The notes beneath the pieces are model-generated. The model had not been told where the DNA came from. It made no database searches and saw only the letters and a program-made list of their open reading frames with translations. DNA of 64,000 nt. Source: Prochilodus magdalenae (taxonomy: Eukaryota > Chordata > Actinopteri > Characiformes > Prochilodontidae). Below, one piece after another: positions 35,335 to 47,218 of this stretch. A program made the position numbers and the translations under genes. Location of the stretch: contig JAMWET010006788.1 in assembly GCA_024036415.1 (NCBI GenBank), positions 472,501 to 536,500 on the forward strand. Direction: 5' to 3'. Each line of letters starts with the position of its first letter. Within the stretch, counting starts at the first letter, position 1.

Positions 35335-35560
35335 TCTCTATTTACCCTCTCTCTAACACTCTCTTAGAGCTCCTGTGCCTTTAAGCCCCGCCTCCCAATG
35401 AACTGTGATTGGTCAGCTTGTTTACTCTGTTCTGATTGGCCAACTGCTACAGCAGTTCCACCACTACCCCTTGCTGTTTGCTGTGTGAGGACAAACTGTA
35501 GGTGGCCAATAAAGACTGTGTTACGAGATGATGTCATCTTGTAACAGAGAAAAAAGGGCC
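35335..35560 (+). repeat. LTR- or promoter-like segment
   Basis: A GC-box-like CCCCGCCTCCC and two CCAAT boxes (TGATTGGTCA, TGATTGGCCA) are followed within 100 bp by AATAAA. This is compact promoter-then-polyA architecture like a solo LTR. No pol sequence adjoins it. Confidence 0.3.
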
Positions 35561-36054
35561 ATAATGCCAACGTGGCAGTTCAGGCAGCTGAGGAAGGCGG
35601 TTTCTGTTGGATTGAGTTTCTCTCTCTGGAGTTTACCTTGGCCTTTATACCTTTGCAGACAGTGTACATGCACAACAGGCTACAATGCACTACAGGAAAA
35701 CGAAGAACCAAGCCAAGACGTCACTCAACTGAAAAGCCAACTCACTCTCATTGTTCCCCACAGATATGGTGCTGTTCTTTTTGATTCACCCATGTGAAAG
35801 ATGATGATTGACATGCCCCCAGTCCATGTGAGCCTGAGGCCTGCATTTCATGTACAGTGTTTTACTCTTATACAAGGGTCCTTTTGCTGCCGAACTATGT
35901 CCAGTCTGGCAGCACTGCCTGGGGCAGACTTCAGTTCCTACCCAAACACATATACGCAGTCAGTCTGGGGAACATGTGAACATTGTCCATGTCCAATGAA
36001 AACCATGTATCTCCAATTTGGTTGATTTTTATTTTTTGCCATCATCTGATCACA

Positions 36055-36245
36055 TAAGCTGCTGTTTACATTGGGTGAAAAGTTCATGATGAATGGATCA
36101 CTAGAAATATCTCAGACATGCTTGGAAAAATGTCTGGTTCCATTGACTTGCATTCAGATTAAATCAGGATTTCGCCCTCTCCTGTACAGTTGCCTTTTTG
36201 GAGGTACTTGGTTTTTTTGTGACGATATCTGGTTGCTGGGTCCCC
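36055..36245. repeat. Dispersed repeat (GGTTCCATTGACTTGCATTC family)
   Basis: Shares TGTCTGGTTCCATTGACTTGCATT and CTGTACAGTTGC...TTTTTGGAG with 17400-17500 and 53700-53945. It lies immediately 3' of tnni1. Confidence 0.6.
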
Positions 36246-36330
36246 ATATCCTAGCACTACACTATCAGGGTCTGCAAAGACATCCAGACGCATGTATTAA
36301 AACTACAGGGTTTATGGAGCACTCACTCGT

Positions 36331-36435
36331 TCACTGCGTAGGCCCCTTGGCGGCATCAAACATTTTCTTACGGCCCTCCATTCCAGACATGGCCTCCACG
36401 TTCTTCCTCCAGTCACTGACCTCCACAGTCTTTTC
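36331..36435 (-). CDS. tnni1: tnni1 last coding exon 7
   Basis: The acceptor is ctgcag. It encodes [20 protein letters not shown] and [14 protein letters not shown], then TGA at 36333-36331. An AATAAA on the minus strand at 36033-36028 is a candidate polyadenylation signal about 300 bp downstream. Confidence 0.96.
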   Translation of the reverse strand, partial: EKTVEVSDWRKNVEAMSGMEGRKKMFDAAKGPTQ

Positions 36436-39259
36436 CTGCAGATCCCAAAAATCAGAGCTTAGAGCGTTCACAGGTTAGCACAAAAATCTCTGCGTTCTAG
36501 ACTTTGCTGTTGCTTGCAGCTTTTGGTCCACTGACCTTCTCTGTGTCCTCTTTCTTGACTGATTTGAGGTTTGCCCTCAGGTCCAGAGACACTTTGTGTT
36601 TGGAGCCCAAGAGTGAGCGCAGGATGGCGTCTGCTGACACCCTCACCCTCCTGAGGTTGGGTCGCTTGAACTTCCCCCTCAGGTCTAGAACTTTGATGTT
36701 CAAATCTTTAATCTACGTGGAGAGGAAACACTGGGAGTTAGAAGAAGGGTGAAGTGGTGGTTTATGGTGGTGGTCAGTGTTCAGTGAGTGTTGAGCTAAA
36801 GGACTCATGTTTGTGGGTTTCGACCTCTCTGGTGTTGTGCAGCACTTTGGCCTCTATGTCGTAGCGCTCTTCATCCACCTGGTCTACCTTGGCGTGAAGT
36901 TCTCGACACAGTTCCTGTGAAGGGGGAGAAGAAAAGCCATCATGCGTCTGCTGTTGTTCAACATCATCAGCTCACTGGGTGAAGTGTGAGTGGGAATGAA
37001 GCACAGTTGTATGGAATGAGTTTAAAGGGGAATTAGGCAGTTCGGACATCTGGTTCCCATCATCACCACAGTGAGTGATTCTTACATGGTCAGTTTTTCT
37101 AGAACGGAGCTTTTTCGCCTCAAGCTACTCTGCACGACATTTGTTCCTCTTTGAAATACTCACCTAGAGCTTCTAGTATGATGCCGTGTGTGTGCATGCT
37201 CATCGAGAACGACTGTACCTGGAGCTCGGCAAAGGACATGCTGCTGGTCTGTAGGGGCGGGACTTTCTCATCCAGATACCTCTGCTTCTCATCTTCCTTA
37301 TCTATCAGCTCCTGCTCCAGCTCTTCTTTAGCTTTAGCAACCATCAGACTCTGAGCCCATGCGTGCGCACACACACAAACACAAGCACACACACACAAGA
37401 CAACGCTTCATCTAGACACGGCACATTTGCATGGTGAGTGCTTTAATGAATCTGTCTGTTTTAGTCTTTCTCTAATCAGCGTCTATGTGATGTGAAGACG
37501 TCTGGGTCTGCATACCTTCAGCATCAGCTTGCGGGAGGCTGAAATCTTCGACTTTTTCTAGTGAATGTTAAACAAAACCATTTTAATCATATCACAAATG
37601 CCAGAGAGCACAAATCACCGTTAAGCTGGAGTGTTGGACATATGCTAGAACTCCAGTGCAGGTTTAAAAAGGACACCCGATGTGCTAAAACCGTTTCTCC
37701 AAGTTTAAATTCTTAACTGAAGTTTCTTAACTGATGGTTTTGATGGAATCATTGTACTGCCAGACATTGTGTGCTAACGTTTCAGTGTCAGTGCAAGAAT
37801 AAATGAACACGTCCTCTACAGGAAACAGCCTGAAATACAAAGTTTTTCTGAAAATTTTAGTTCATAATTTTTCTTGGCTTGGTGTTTACCGTGCTGGATT
37901 ATTCGTGTTTCATGTATTGGGTCTGTAGTATGTTTGAATGATAAACAGTAATTGTGGAGTGAAATGTTGTTTATAGAGGATACATTTTTGGAACGTAAGA
38001 TGCTGTTAAATCTAGTTATCTAATGTTAAGGTTTTTTACGTTTTTACGTGTTTTGAATTATTTTATCTAGAATAATTGCCGTATACATTTGCCAGGTAGG
38101 ATATACAGGGGTTGGACAATGAAACACCTGGTTTTAGACCACAATCATTTATTAGTATGGTGTAGGGCCTCCTTTTGCGGCCAATACAGCGTGATTTGGG
38201 CAGCCGTGGTTTTATGTTTTTTGGATACAATCCGGGTTAGCACCCGAACATCCCTTTCAGACAGCTTCCTCTTGCGTCCACAGTTAATCCTGTTGGATGT
38301 GGTTCGTCCTTCTTGGTGGTATGCTGACATTACCCTGGATACCGTGGCTCTTGATACATCACAAAGACTTGCTGTCTTGGTCACAGATGCGCCAGCAAGA
38401 CGTGCACCAACAATCTGTCCTCTTTTGAACTCTGGTATGTCACCCATAATGTTGTATGCATTGCAGTATTTTGAGCAGAACTGTGCTCTTACCTGCTAAC
38501 TGAACCTTCACACTCTGCTCTTACTGGTGCAATGTGCAGTTAATGAAGATTGGCCACCAGGCTGGTCCAATTTAGCCATGAGACCTCCTACACTAAAATG
38601 ACAGGTGTTTCAGTTTCATTGTCCAACCCCTGTATCTGCCAGTAGAAAATGTCAGTAGAATACATTTATCAATCTAGCTTAAATTTCTTTAAACATTTAA
38701 ACCAGTTAAAGGAAACATCGAAATAATCTAACATTGATTTATAAATTGAGATTTAGGATTTTTTAACTTGCCAAGATTTTACCTAAATTTAATTAGACTT
38801 AAAAAGTGATTTTGTCAGTCTAATTAAAACCTGTTCAGCTTAGCTTTGGAACAGTTTAGCCTTAGATGTGAGCTGTTTGTAAGTGGTTTGAGGACGAAAC
38901 TGGGTTTAAACAATCAAATATGTATTATATAGTATTTACCCCTATAGAAAATCTGATTGTATACGGTTTATACAGTATACTTAGGGATGGTCAGTACTTA
39001 CCTCTTGCCTGTAACATAAAACAAAGAAACAGAGATCACGTTACGACTGCTGGAATTCAGAAAGCACATGCTCACTTTTAACCTCATTCAGCTGAAAATT
39101 CTAATTACAGTATGTTCTAATTACTCATTAAAATAGCACATAGCAAAGCATATCGGACATGGCCAGCTGTTCTAGGGATAGATCCCATTTATCCAGGAGG
39201 CCAGCAGGAGGCAAGAGGAGATGGAAAACAAGATAAACAAAATCTACTCACTCAGGCAT
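36331..39259 (-). CDS. tnni1: Slow skeletal troponin I, 7 coding exons
   Basis: Inhibitory subunit of troponin: it blocks actomyosin when calcium is low and releases on calcium binding to troponin C. Exons on the minus strand: 39259-39252, 39008-39002, 37557-37516, 37350-37219, 36914-36825, 36712-36536, 36435-36331. All junctions are GT/AG, phases fit, and 561 nt give 186 aa (human slow form 187). Landmarks are: [11 protein letters not shown]; the troponin-T coiled coil ([40 protein letters not shown]); the inhibitory region [19 protein letters not shown]; the switch region [20 protein letters not shown]; and the C-terminal mobile domain [38 protein letters not shown] and the lack of a cardiac N-terminal extension favour TNNI1 over TNNI2 or TNNI3. 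Copy suffix undetermined. Confidence 0.95.
36536..36712 (-). CDS. tnni1: tnni1 coding exon 6 (inhibitory and switch regions)
   Basis: 177 nt, phase 0, between acgtag and GTCAGT. It encodes 59 residues including [20 protein letters not shown] (inhibitory peptide) and [20 protein letters not shown] (switch peptide). Confidence 0.96.
36825..36914 (-). CDS. tnni1: tnni1 coding exon 5
   Basis: 90 nt, phase 0, between ttcacag and GTCGAA. It encodes [20 protein letters not shown] and [10 protein letters not shown], the helix that pairs with troponin T. Confidence 0.95.
37219..37350 (-). CDS. tnni1: tnni1 coding exon 4
   Basis: 132 nt, phase 0, between gctcag and GTACAG. It encodes 44 residues beginning [15 protein letters not shown] and ending SSMSFAELQ (N-terminal helix 1). 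Confidence 0.95.
37516..37557 (-). CDS. tnni1: tnni1 coding exon 3
   Basis: 42 nt, phase 0, between cactag and GTATGC. It encodes [14 protein letters not shown], the start of the troponin-C-binding N-terminal helix. Confidence 0.94.
38106..38632 (-). mobile_element. Tc1-like deletion derivative in tnni1 intron
   Basis: 527 bp with perfect terminal inverted repeats CAGGGGTTGGACAATGAAAC / GTTTCATTGTCCAACCCCTG and TA duplication on both sides. The minus strand keeps only a transposase N-terminus: [20 protein letters not shown] followed by [16 protein letters not shown], a helix-turn-helix. The catalytic domain is absent. It sits in the intron between tnni1 exons 2 and 3 and belongs to a different family from the copies at 34.6 and 61.6 kb. 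Confidence 0.9.
39002..39008 (-). CDS. tnni1: tnni1 microexon 2 (7 nt)
   Basis: GCAAGAG sits between a ttacag acceptor and a GTAAGT donor. It completes the split Glu codon and adds Gln-Glu, giving MPEQE before [10 protein letters not shown]. This matches the position of the VE residues in MPEVERKPK of the human protein and is required to keep frame. Confidence 0.82.
39252..39259 (-). CDS. tnni1: tnni1 coding exon 1 (start codon)
   Basis: ATG CCT GA then GTGAGT encodes the MPE start shared by skeletal troponin I. The exon probably extends 5' to the acceptor (ctctag) at 39280, so the transcribed part is about 39252-39279. Confidence 0.88.
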
Positions 39260-40464
39260 CTTTACAATGTGGATTCAACCTAGAGGACAAAAATAAAGGC
39301 TTTTGTTGCTGAATCCAGGTCCATGGGGACAGCTTACGGCTTTAGACTCACGAGAGATCATGTTTCACTCAACGGCATTCCCAAAATGAGGCAACGAGCG
39401 CTAACAAGTTAGCGCAGATTACATGCGCTTCAGTGCTGCTGAGAAACACTTAACAAGATGCGAGCGTGTTTTAGGCCTGCTGTATATGAATCATGGGGAA
39501 TTTTGCTATTCTGGAAACAGTAACGTCAGCGTTCCCATGTAAAAGTCAGCATACTGAAAGGAAAACTGCCTGGGATTGATCTGGCTTTGTCCATTGCACT
39601 GATGGAATCAACACCAAATGTGGGCTGGTTGTTAAATGGTAAACGGGTTTAATATGTTTTGAACTTTGAAATGTTTGAAGGAGCTTATATGTGGTTAAAA
39701 ATGGTGAACTAACTTCAATGTCTACACTTAACCTGATACCAGTTTCCAATAAATGGAGCATCTCGTTAACATCCGGCTAATGCTGCAGTAAAGTCCTTCG
39801 CCCACTAAATCTAGTACCTCAGCATCAAGCTGGTCTGCTTTACATCTGTGGGCCACTTTGATGTGATGACACTAGCCACACAAATACCCCCACACAAATG
39901 CTGGCCAAGTTAACCCCTAAAAAGAAAGTGTTGGCAGACAGACAGTGTGTCGGGGGGATAATGGCATGCCAAGTATTTCAGACAGATAACAATCCGGCTT
40001 TCTCCTGCCCATTTCCATCAGTGCCCGGCCACAAATAGCCCTGCATCAGCCCGGTTAAAGAGCCATGGACCTTCAGTGACTTTTACCAGAGTTCCACTGT
40101 GGGAAATCACGAATAATGCTTTAAATATGCTGGAGGATAAACTGTATGAACTCAGATTAGGCCATTTAAGGCCAGTGTTTGGACACAATGTAATTCTCCA
40201 TATACTAAATAATATACATTACATATATTTGCATATATATGTATATATATATACAGTACATTTATTTATGTAAATGTGCAGAATATAATATTTAAATATA
40301 TACACAGAAACAATAATTAAGTTTTATTACTTATTTTACTCACACTGTACTGAGATGTAATGTCAAAATGCCAAGACACCAGGTCACAGCAAGTCAGTCA
40401 AGTTCTAGATAGGCTGAAAACGTTTTTTGAAGGCTGTGTAAAAGGTTTTAAGGCATGGTCTTAC

Positions 40465-40582
40465 CTCTGAATGCTGCAGCAGATGGAGCGATGCACCTCA
40501 GAATGATGCTCTGGAACAATGTCTCCTTTTAAGCCAGCCTCTTATTGTTCTCCCCTCACTCGTAACTGGGGGATATTAATAG
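40465..40582 (-). promoter_or_regulatory. Probable tnni1 promoter and untranslated first exon
   Basis: On the minus strand a TATA-like CTTAAAAGG (40533-40525) is followed about 30 bp on by a short segment ending in AG|GTAAG at 40464. This predicts a first exon of roughly 40500-40465 joined to the acceptor at 39280. Just upstream lie a one-mismatch MEF2 site (ATATTAATAG, 40573-40582) and an E-box CAGTTG near 40602, both usual in muscle promoters. The start site is inferred only. Confidence 0.5.
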
Positions 40583-41334
40583 ACCCTCGGCTCTTATCGG
40601 GCAGTTGTGATTTTTTTTTTTTCCTCTTTGGTGTTGGTGGCTGATGACCAGTGACTACAGGATCACTACAGTTTTCTAACTGGCCCTGGTCTGATTTAGC
40701 ATTTCCAATACCTGTTTCACAGTCCTGTATGGAAATGTCCATGAACTGGATGTTATGTTAAAGAATCGGGTGATTTCACGATTAGAGTGCTATTTAATTA
40801 ATGAATATGTGAAACGGTAACGTTATATAACTTTTATCTGTGCATGTTCTACTATGTCAATAAAAACCCATGTATGTTTGCCCATTCAGTCCACTGTAGC
40901 TACACTTCCTCTTGTAAACCATACAGATTTAGCTTTAATATGCAAATACATTTAGCGTCCCACTTTTCATCCTTTATCAATTATGGAAACTTCATTTCTG
41001 TCATCCCCAACACAGATTTACCTATATGAAGTGTCTGGATTTGTGACATTGACTGACTTGGTCACTTTGAAAGTGCAATCCTGCTACCTAAATTATAAAC
41101 TGAGGGTGTATTATTCATATTAATTATTCATAAAATATGTTTTATGCAAACTATTACACTGTTTTAATGCCCTTTTGCCATCAGCCTGGATGCTGGTTAT
41201 TAATTTAACCAAAGGAAACTTGTTATATAAGTCAGATTTTGTACCTGAGATTTATAAACCTGATTTTTGAATGGTAATTACATTTCTCTAAAAGTCAGGG
41301 CTGACACATGAAGAAAAAGAAAGTTGTGAACTCC

Positions 41335-41405
41335 ACTCTCCCACTTGTGGTGGTGGCTCCCAGGCAGGTAGTGGTGTTATCCACTGAGCAACACCAACCA
41401 CTATG
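41335..41405. repeat. SINE-like repeat end
   Basis: CTCCCACTTGTGGTGGTGGCTCCCAGGCAGGTAGTGGTGTTATCCA matches the 3' part of the elements at 16125-16370 and 55990-56215. Confidence 0.6.
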
Positions 41406-41854
41406 CCCCAATGATTTATCTTAGAGCAGAGCTACAGTCTAAAACCAGGTTTTCTTCTGTCCATATTAATCAGCGGTCTTAGCCTGACCCTCTGTAGGAG
41501 TTTGGGATCTAATTCCTCTTCTGACAAACAGTCACTACTGGAGTTCGTCAACCGTTACAGCCAGGGCGACAAATTAACCACAGCCACCAGCCAAATGTGT
41601 GTACAGGTTTACATGTGGCTGCTAGATTTGCTTTCAGTCAACCTGAATCTTCACAACGAGACCAATCAGAATTTACAACAAGAGCTGAAATGTATAATCG
41701 GAAACATCCCTGGACTGGACTGTCTAGTGGTGCCCTGTATAGGAAGTCTAATATCTTACTGTTTACTCTTCTACATTAAGGCCAAATCTGTTCGTCCAAT
41801 CAGGAAGCCCACCCATCAGAATCCAGTGGTCACTTTGTTGTGATCTGTGGTGAC

Positions 41855-42365
41855 ATTCTAGAACAGTGTGTATAATGGACAAAGAACATTCTAGATCAGT
41901 GTGAATAATGGAGGAAGAACATTCTAAAACAGTGTGTATAATGGACAAAGAACATTCTAGATCAGTGTGAATAATGGAGGAAGAACATTCTAAAACAGTG
42001 TGCATAATGAAGCAAGAACCTTCTAGAACATTGTGTATAATGGAGGAAGAACATTCTAAAACAGTGAATAATGGACAAAGAACATTCTAGAACAGTGTGT
42101 AGAATGGACAAAGAGCATTCTAGAACAATGTGTATAATGGAGGAAGAACAATCTAGAACAGTGTAAATAATGGGCAAAGAACATTCTAGAACAGTGTGAA
42201 TAATGCAGGAAGAGAATTCTAGAACAGTGTATAATGAGAGAACATTCTAGATCAGTGTGAATAATGGAGAGAGCATTCTAGAATAGTATTAATAATGGAG
42301 GAAGAACATTCTAGAACAGTGTATAATGGAGGAAGAACATTCTAGAGCAGTGTAGAGACATTGAA
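41855..42365. repeat. 33-bp minisatellite, block 1 (HSE-bearing)
   Basis: About 16 units of GAACATTCTAGAACAGTGTG + TATAATGGAGGAA with frequent small deletions. Each intact unit creates AGAACATTCTAGAAC, three alternating nGAAn/nTTCn pentamers. Exact copies lie at 42079, 42178 and 42303. The leucine/serine-rich minus-strand open frames (HTVLECSSSII) are by-products. Confidence 0.93.
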
Positions 42366-42369
42366 AGTC

Positions 42370-43335
42370 ATTTTAGAACCGTAGAATGAGGGAACTTGGA
42401 GAAGTTGGGGTGTGAACAGGGAGAACTGTACATTTGTTGGTAGCTCCACACTAACAACTGGGGAGGACATGTTCACGGCTCAAATCTCCCTATCAGTTAA
42501 ACACTGCCAGCATTACAGCACTGAGGGTGGACTAGGACAATTCAAGATGTTGGCGACTGTTTTTGTTTAGAATGAGTTCATTACCCTCTTACTGATCACT
42601 GAGCTGGTTTCCCTGATCTTCATTATGCATGCCAGTCGGAGTTTGATACCAATGCACTGGAAGCAACTCCCAGTATGGAACACCACAGCTGCAGGGCAGA
42701 AGTGGAAACATCCTGAGTCTGAAACCTAATGTTTAGTTTCCATGATAACTCGAGGAAGGAACAAATTTAGGACAGTAGCTATCACAGGAGAACAGTGGAC
42801 TCCTAGGTCCATTATCTTATCCCGACTCCAGATACATGCTCCTGAAGCTTCCTAACTGGATAACAGCTCCTAAATACTGTTCTAGCTTCAGGATAACCCC
42901 AGTGGTGTCCTAGCTGCTGTTTTGACCTGTTAGTCTCTCTGTTGGAAATAGGACACTGTTTGTAGAGAACTGTGACAGTCAGCATAACAACTTCACTGTG
43001 GCGTATTCATAAGCAAAGTGGAGGTTTCATATCTGAGAGCCTCTCCTCTCATTCCCCGCATGATGCCAAAGAAAGCATGCCAAATAAAATATTGCAGCAG
43101 TGGTGGTGGTGAAGGCAGGGTTAAACGTGTTGCTGTTTGTTCGGAGGAACTGTGTGGTGCGGGTTGCAGATAAAGCCCTCAGAGGTTTAAAGTGGAACTG
43201 GTGAACAAAGCCCTGTTCAACCGCTGTCACAGTACAGTCAAGCTTTCCAATCACACTCCAGTCCTGTTCAGGACCTGTCTTTTTCTAGGCATGCCCAATA
43301 TCTGAATCATATCGCATCCATTTTAACCAGTGATT
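42370..43335. other. Unique spacer between the two minisatellite blocks
   Basis: No gene or repeat recognised. A short open frame at 43027-43254 (-) has no family resemblance. Confidence 0.5.
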
Positions 43336-43339
43336 CATT

Positions 43340-44265
43340 TTTTTAAAGAACATTCTAGAACAGAATGAAAGGAGGAAGAGCAAAGCCAGAAGAGAACAGT
43401 GGATTGAGGGAACATTTTAGAATAGTCCTAAAGCCATGTTCTAAAGCCATGTGAATGGGTGGACATTCTAAAAGAGGGTGAATGAAGAAAGTCATTTCAG
43501 AACAGCAGAATGAAGGAAATTTCTGGAACAGCATGAATGGAGGATGAATGTTCTAAAACAGTGTGAAAAGGGGAAGAGTGTTCTAGAATAATGTGTATAA
43601 TGGAGGAAGAGCATTCTAGGACAGTGTGTACCATGGATGAAGAGCATTCTGGAACAGCATGTATAATGAAGAACATGATTCTAGAACAGTGTGAATAATA
43701 AAGAAAGAACATTATAAAACAGTGTGAATAATAAAAGAAGAGCACTCTGGAACAGTGTGTATAATGGAGGAAGAGTGTTCTACATCAGTGTGTATAATGG
43801 AATAAGAACATTCTAGAACAGTGTGTATAATGGAATAAGAACACTCTAGAACAGTGTGTATAATGGAATAAGAACATTCTAGAACAGTGTGTATAATGGA
43901 ATAAGAACACTCTAGAACAGTGTGTATAATGGAATAAGAACATTCTAGAACAGTGTGTATAATGGAGGAAGAGTGTTCTAGATCAGTGTGTATAATGGAA
44001 TAAGAACATTCTAGAACAGTGTGTATAATGGAGGAAGAGTGTTCTAGATCAGTGTGTATAATGGAATAAGAACATTCTAGAACAGTGTGAATAATGACAG
44101 AAGAGCACTCTGGAACAGTGTGATTGGAGAACGCACATTCTAGAAAAGCATGAAGGAAGGAAGAGCATTCTAGAACAGTGTAAAGCTGTAGAAGTAATTT
44201 TAGAACAGTAGAACGAGGAAACGTTTTGGAACAGTGTGGATAGGGAGAACATTCTAAAGCAGTGT
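43340..44265. repeat. 33-bp minisatellite, block 2 (HSE-bearing)
   Basis: Same unit family as at 41.86-42.37 kb. It is degenerate to about 43740, then nearly perfect to about 44095 with alternating unit variants, then degenerate. Exact AGAACATTCTAGAAC occurs at 43347, 43805, 43871, 43937, 44003 and 44069. About 975 bp of single-copy sequence separates the two blocks. Confidence 0.93.
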
Positions 44266-44739
44266 TAGGGTCATATTGGCGTCTGTACAGTTGTTTGGCT
44301 TTGACATTGTGCCGAGACGGAGATTCGGCTGAAATTTGATGAGACAAACAAAACCAGCAGCCGTTCAGTAATACATCCTACTGTAGTGCGTATCTGTAGG
44401 AGCTCCATACTAAAAACCGGGTGGGATGTTTTTAGGGTTAAACCTCCCCATGAATAAAACACTGCCTGCATTACATCATTTAAGGTGACCAGGAAAATTC
44501 ACGAAATCGGTAATTGTGAGGGAGCTGATAAATATATATATATCAAGGGCATTGGTTTCACTAGGGATTCTGGGAAATGAATTCCTTTTAGTTACACCAA
44601 GTATTATTATGATAAGGATGATTATTAAGAGAAGGCTTTGAAATCAGTTTATACACAGTTTTCAGTGTCTCCGTTAAAAATGATGCTATAAATGTTTGCA
44701 TGGATGGCCTTTACAGTAGGTGGTGTTGCCTACCCAACA

Positions 44740-44875
44740 TATAAAGATATTCATTCATTCATTCATCCTCTAAGCCACCTATCCTTCTGGGTCCTGCTGA
44801 AGCCTATCCCAGCACTTATTGAGTGGAAGGCAGGAAACACCCTGGACAAGCTGCCAGTCCATCACCGGGTGTGTA
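44740..44875 (+). repeat. Dispersed teleost repeat fragment
   Basis: (ATTC)n followed by TCCTCTAAGCCACCTAT, GGCAGGAAACACCCTGGACA and GCCAGTCCATCACCGGGT is a very common fish repeat, recognised from memory. Class not assigned. Confidence 0.55.
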
Positions 44876-44879
44876 AAGA

Positions 44880-47215
44880 TATGTACATGTGAAATGGCTG
44901 ATATGCCCATATACACAGTACATCCCTACTTTGAGTATTGCCAGTTGCTTAGTGTCTTCATAACTACTAAAGTAAGATGAGGTTTGCTCATGCAGCATGC
45001 CAGATCTTAAGTCTGAAGACCATTTGTATTTGTACTGGACCTTGATATGCAGGCATGGAGCAGATCTGCCACTTTGGTTCTAAAGGTGTAGGTGACCACA
45101 GTCCTTTTCTGATGGTTGTGGAGCTTACACACCTACACAGTGTTCGTAGTGGCTTTAGCAGAAATGTGCACCTGGTCTGGTTAGTCCTTTAAGGATGGGT
45201 GGAAAGGTCTTTCTGGAAGGAAGGGAATGTCTACAGAGATGTCCACTGAGTTGCTGGTAGTGACCATGCTGTAACAGTGTGTTCATATCCGACTGGCCTA
45301 TCCAGATTGGTTCCAGATAGTCTGTACAGTGGAAAACCCATATGAAATACGACCCAAATGGAGGTTCTGGGATTCAAGACAAGCACCAACCAGTTGACCT
45401 GACAGAGCGATACAGACAGAACTTCGCCTGCAGTCTGAACACAGCCTTCGAGAAGCACTCCATCCCAGTGCCCCCTGAGCGGCCCTGCCTCTGCTGCCTC
45501 TGATTAATGTATTAACTGCAGACAGCTCTAATCTTTCTGCCCCGATGACAGGAATGTAATATACCCCTCACACCGGCGTGGCTAAACATAGAGCATTGTG
45601 CCAGCTGATGCTGCCACTCGTGTCTTCTTTTAAGGACTTAGTGAAGTCTGGGTCGGCTGATGAGCTTGGGTTACCCTCTCTGCTGTAGAAATGGACATGA
45701 GACTATAAAACACAAACGCCTTTCCTGTTAATTCATGTGTAGATTCACTTTCACCGTTACCTGCACGACTGCATGCTCCTGCTGCTGTGACCGCGCCTGT
45801 GCTGCAGCATGTGCATGGGCGTTCGTTCAGGTTTCTGGGTATTGTTTGCTCCACCACGATTCTAGAATTATCTGGGTGATTATCAGTCCAAGTCAAAGCA
45901 CTACTGGCTGTTGCGCTCGGGGTGGCATCGGGATTAATGTTGCCTGGGACATGAGCGGGTAATGGAATATGACTCAGATGCTGGAATCATCCCCACTTGC
46001 TGTGCCAGTAGATCCTCGCTCAGATATTAGCAGCTAAAGATGGAATGGAGAAAACACAGCCCACCTGTTATGTACTCTGGCAACGCTGCATTTGTTTCTT
46101 GATAGTGGTTATGAGTGTTGGGCCATGCAGCTCCTTCAGGCATACTTTTCCCACAAGTGTACTCAACCAGCTAAGACATGTTTGGCATCTGAGGTTTGCC
46201 TCTTTAGTTTCGCCTGGCTAATATAGCTACCAAGCCAGTTAGCTAATTGCATAATTGCCCCAAACCTCATCAACCAAACACACTATTTCCTAATCTCACG
46301 CTAAACCCAGGAGCAAATCCATATTAATACATGATGTGCGTTGCATGGACTGATATAAAAATCTGAGGACCCCATAGCCAGGTCTTGGGAATCGCACATC
46401 GTTTGGTGTTTTAGAGGAATTTTAGTCAGGAGAATTGCCACTCAGTAATGTCTTTTGAGTTGGTCAGGTGCTAGAGGGGGCTACTGAGCAACAGTGGTCG
46501 ACAGTACGAAGGTAAATAAGTAGTTACGGTACTTAAGTAGGTTTTTCGTAACTGTACTTTACTGAAGTAATTCTATTTTGGACGACTTTGTCCCCCATTT
46601 CAAAGTCTAATGTCTTATTGTTACTCCAGTACATTATGCTATATACATTATGCGCCTTTCAACTTGTGTATATGTAAAAATTGTGTAACATGTCAAAACG
46701 AAACAAGTCTACTCATGGTTTCTTAGCATCCATGGAAAAGTTCATTTTTGGACTTTTCCTGGAGGAAGGTACTATAGGTAAAGCAGGATGGGGTCAGTAA
46801 ACAGATCAGACATTGTTCCTGACTTTGTGGGTAAACAGAAATAGATAGTTTTGGCTAGTTTATGTTTATGAACAGAGACCCACTGAGGCCACACAGTAAA
46901 AGAGAAACTCATTTGTGATCCGATTTAAAGTTCCTATTAAAACTGGTAACTACATTGCAAATGAATCTGAAACTGAAACTTTACTTGTTCGCAAAAAGTT
47001 ATTTTATAACCACTTGGTTCTAGCTAATGGAACCTGTTCTGCTTCAGTGTTCTGTGTTTATGACGATTTGAACAGACATCAGTGTCAGACTAATGAATGA
47101 GCTTCTATTAAAGACTGGTGGACTGAGAGACAGTAGAGTCTCTTCACCTACACTGAGCTGATGAAGAGTCCTGTTCCAGAAATGATAATAGGACATTAGA
47201 TCAATAATAAACCAT
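44880..47215. other. Intergenic, no gene recognised
   Basis: Short open frames only, none with a recognisable domain or splice context. Confidence 0.5.
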
Positions 47216-47218
47216 GCT

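Noticed and set aside
37151..37354. Plus-strand 67-codon frame over tnni1 exon 4
   Set aside because: Antisense shadow of a clearly conserved exon.
41763..44347. LECSSSIIHTV-repeat frames up to 211 codons
   Set aside because: Translation of the 33-bp minisatellite; no gene context.
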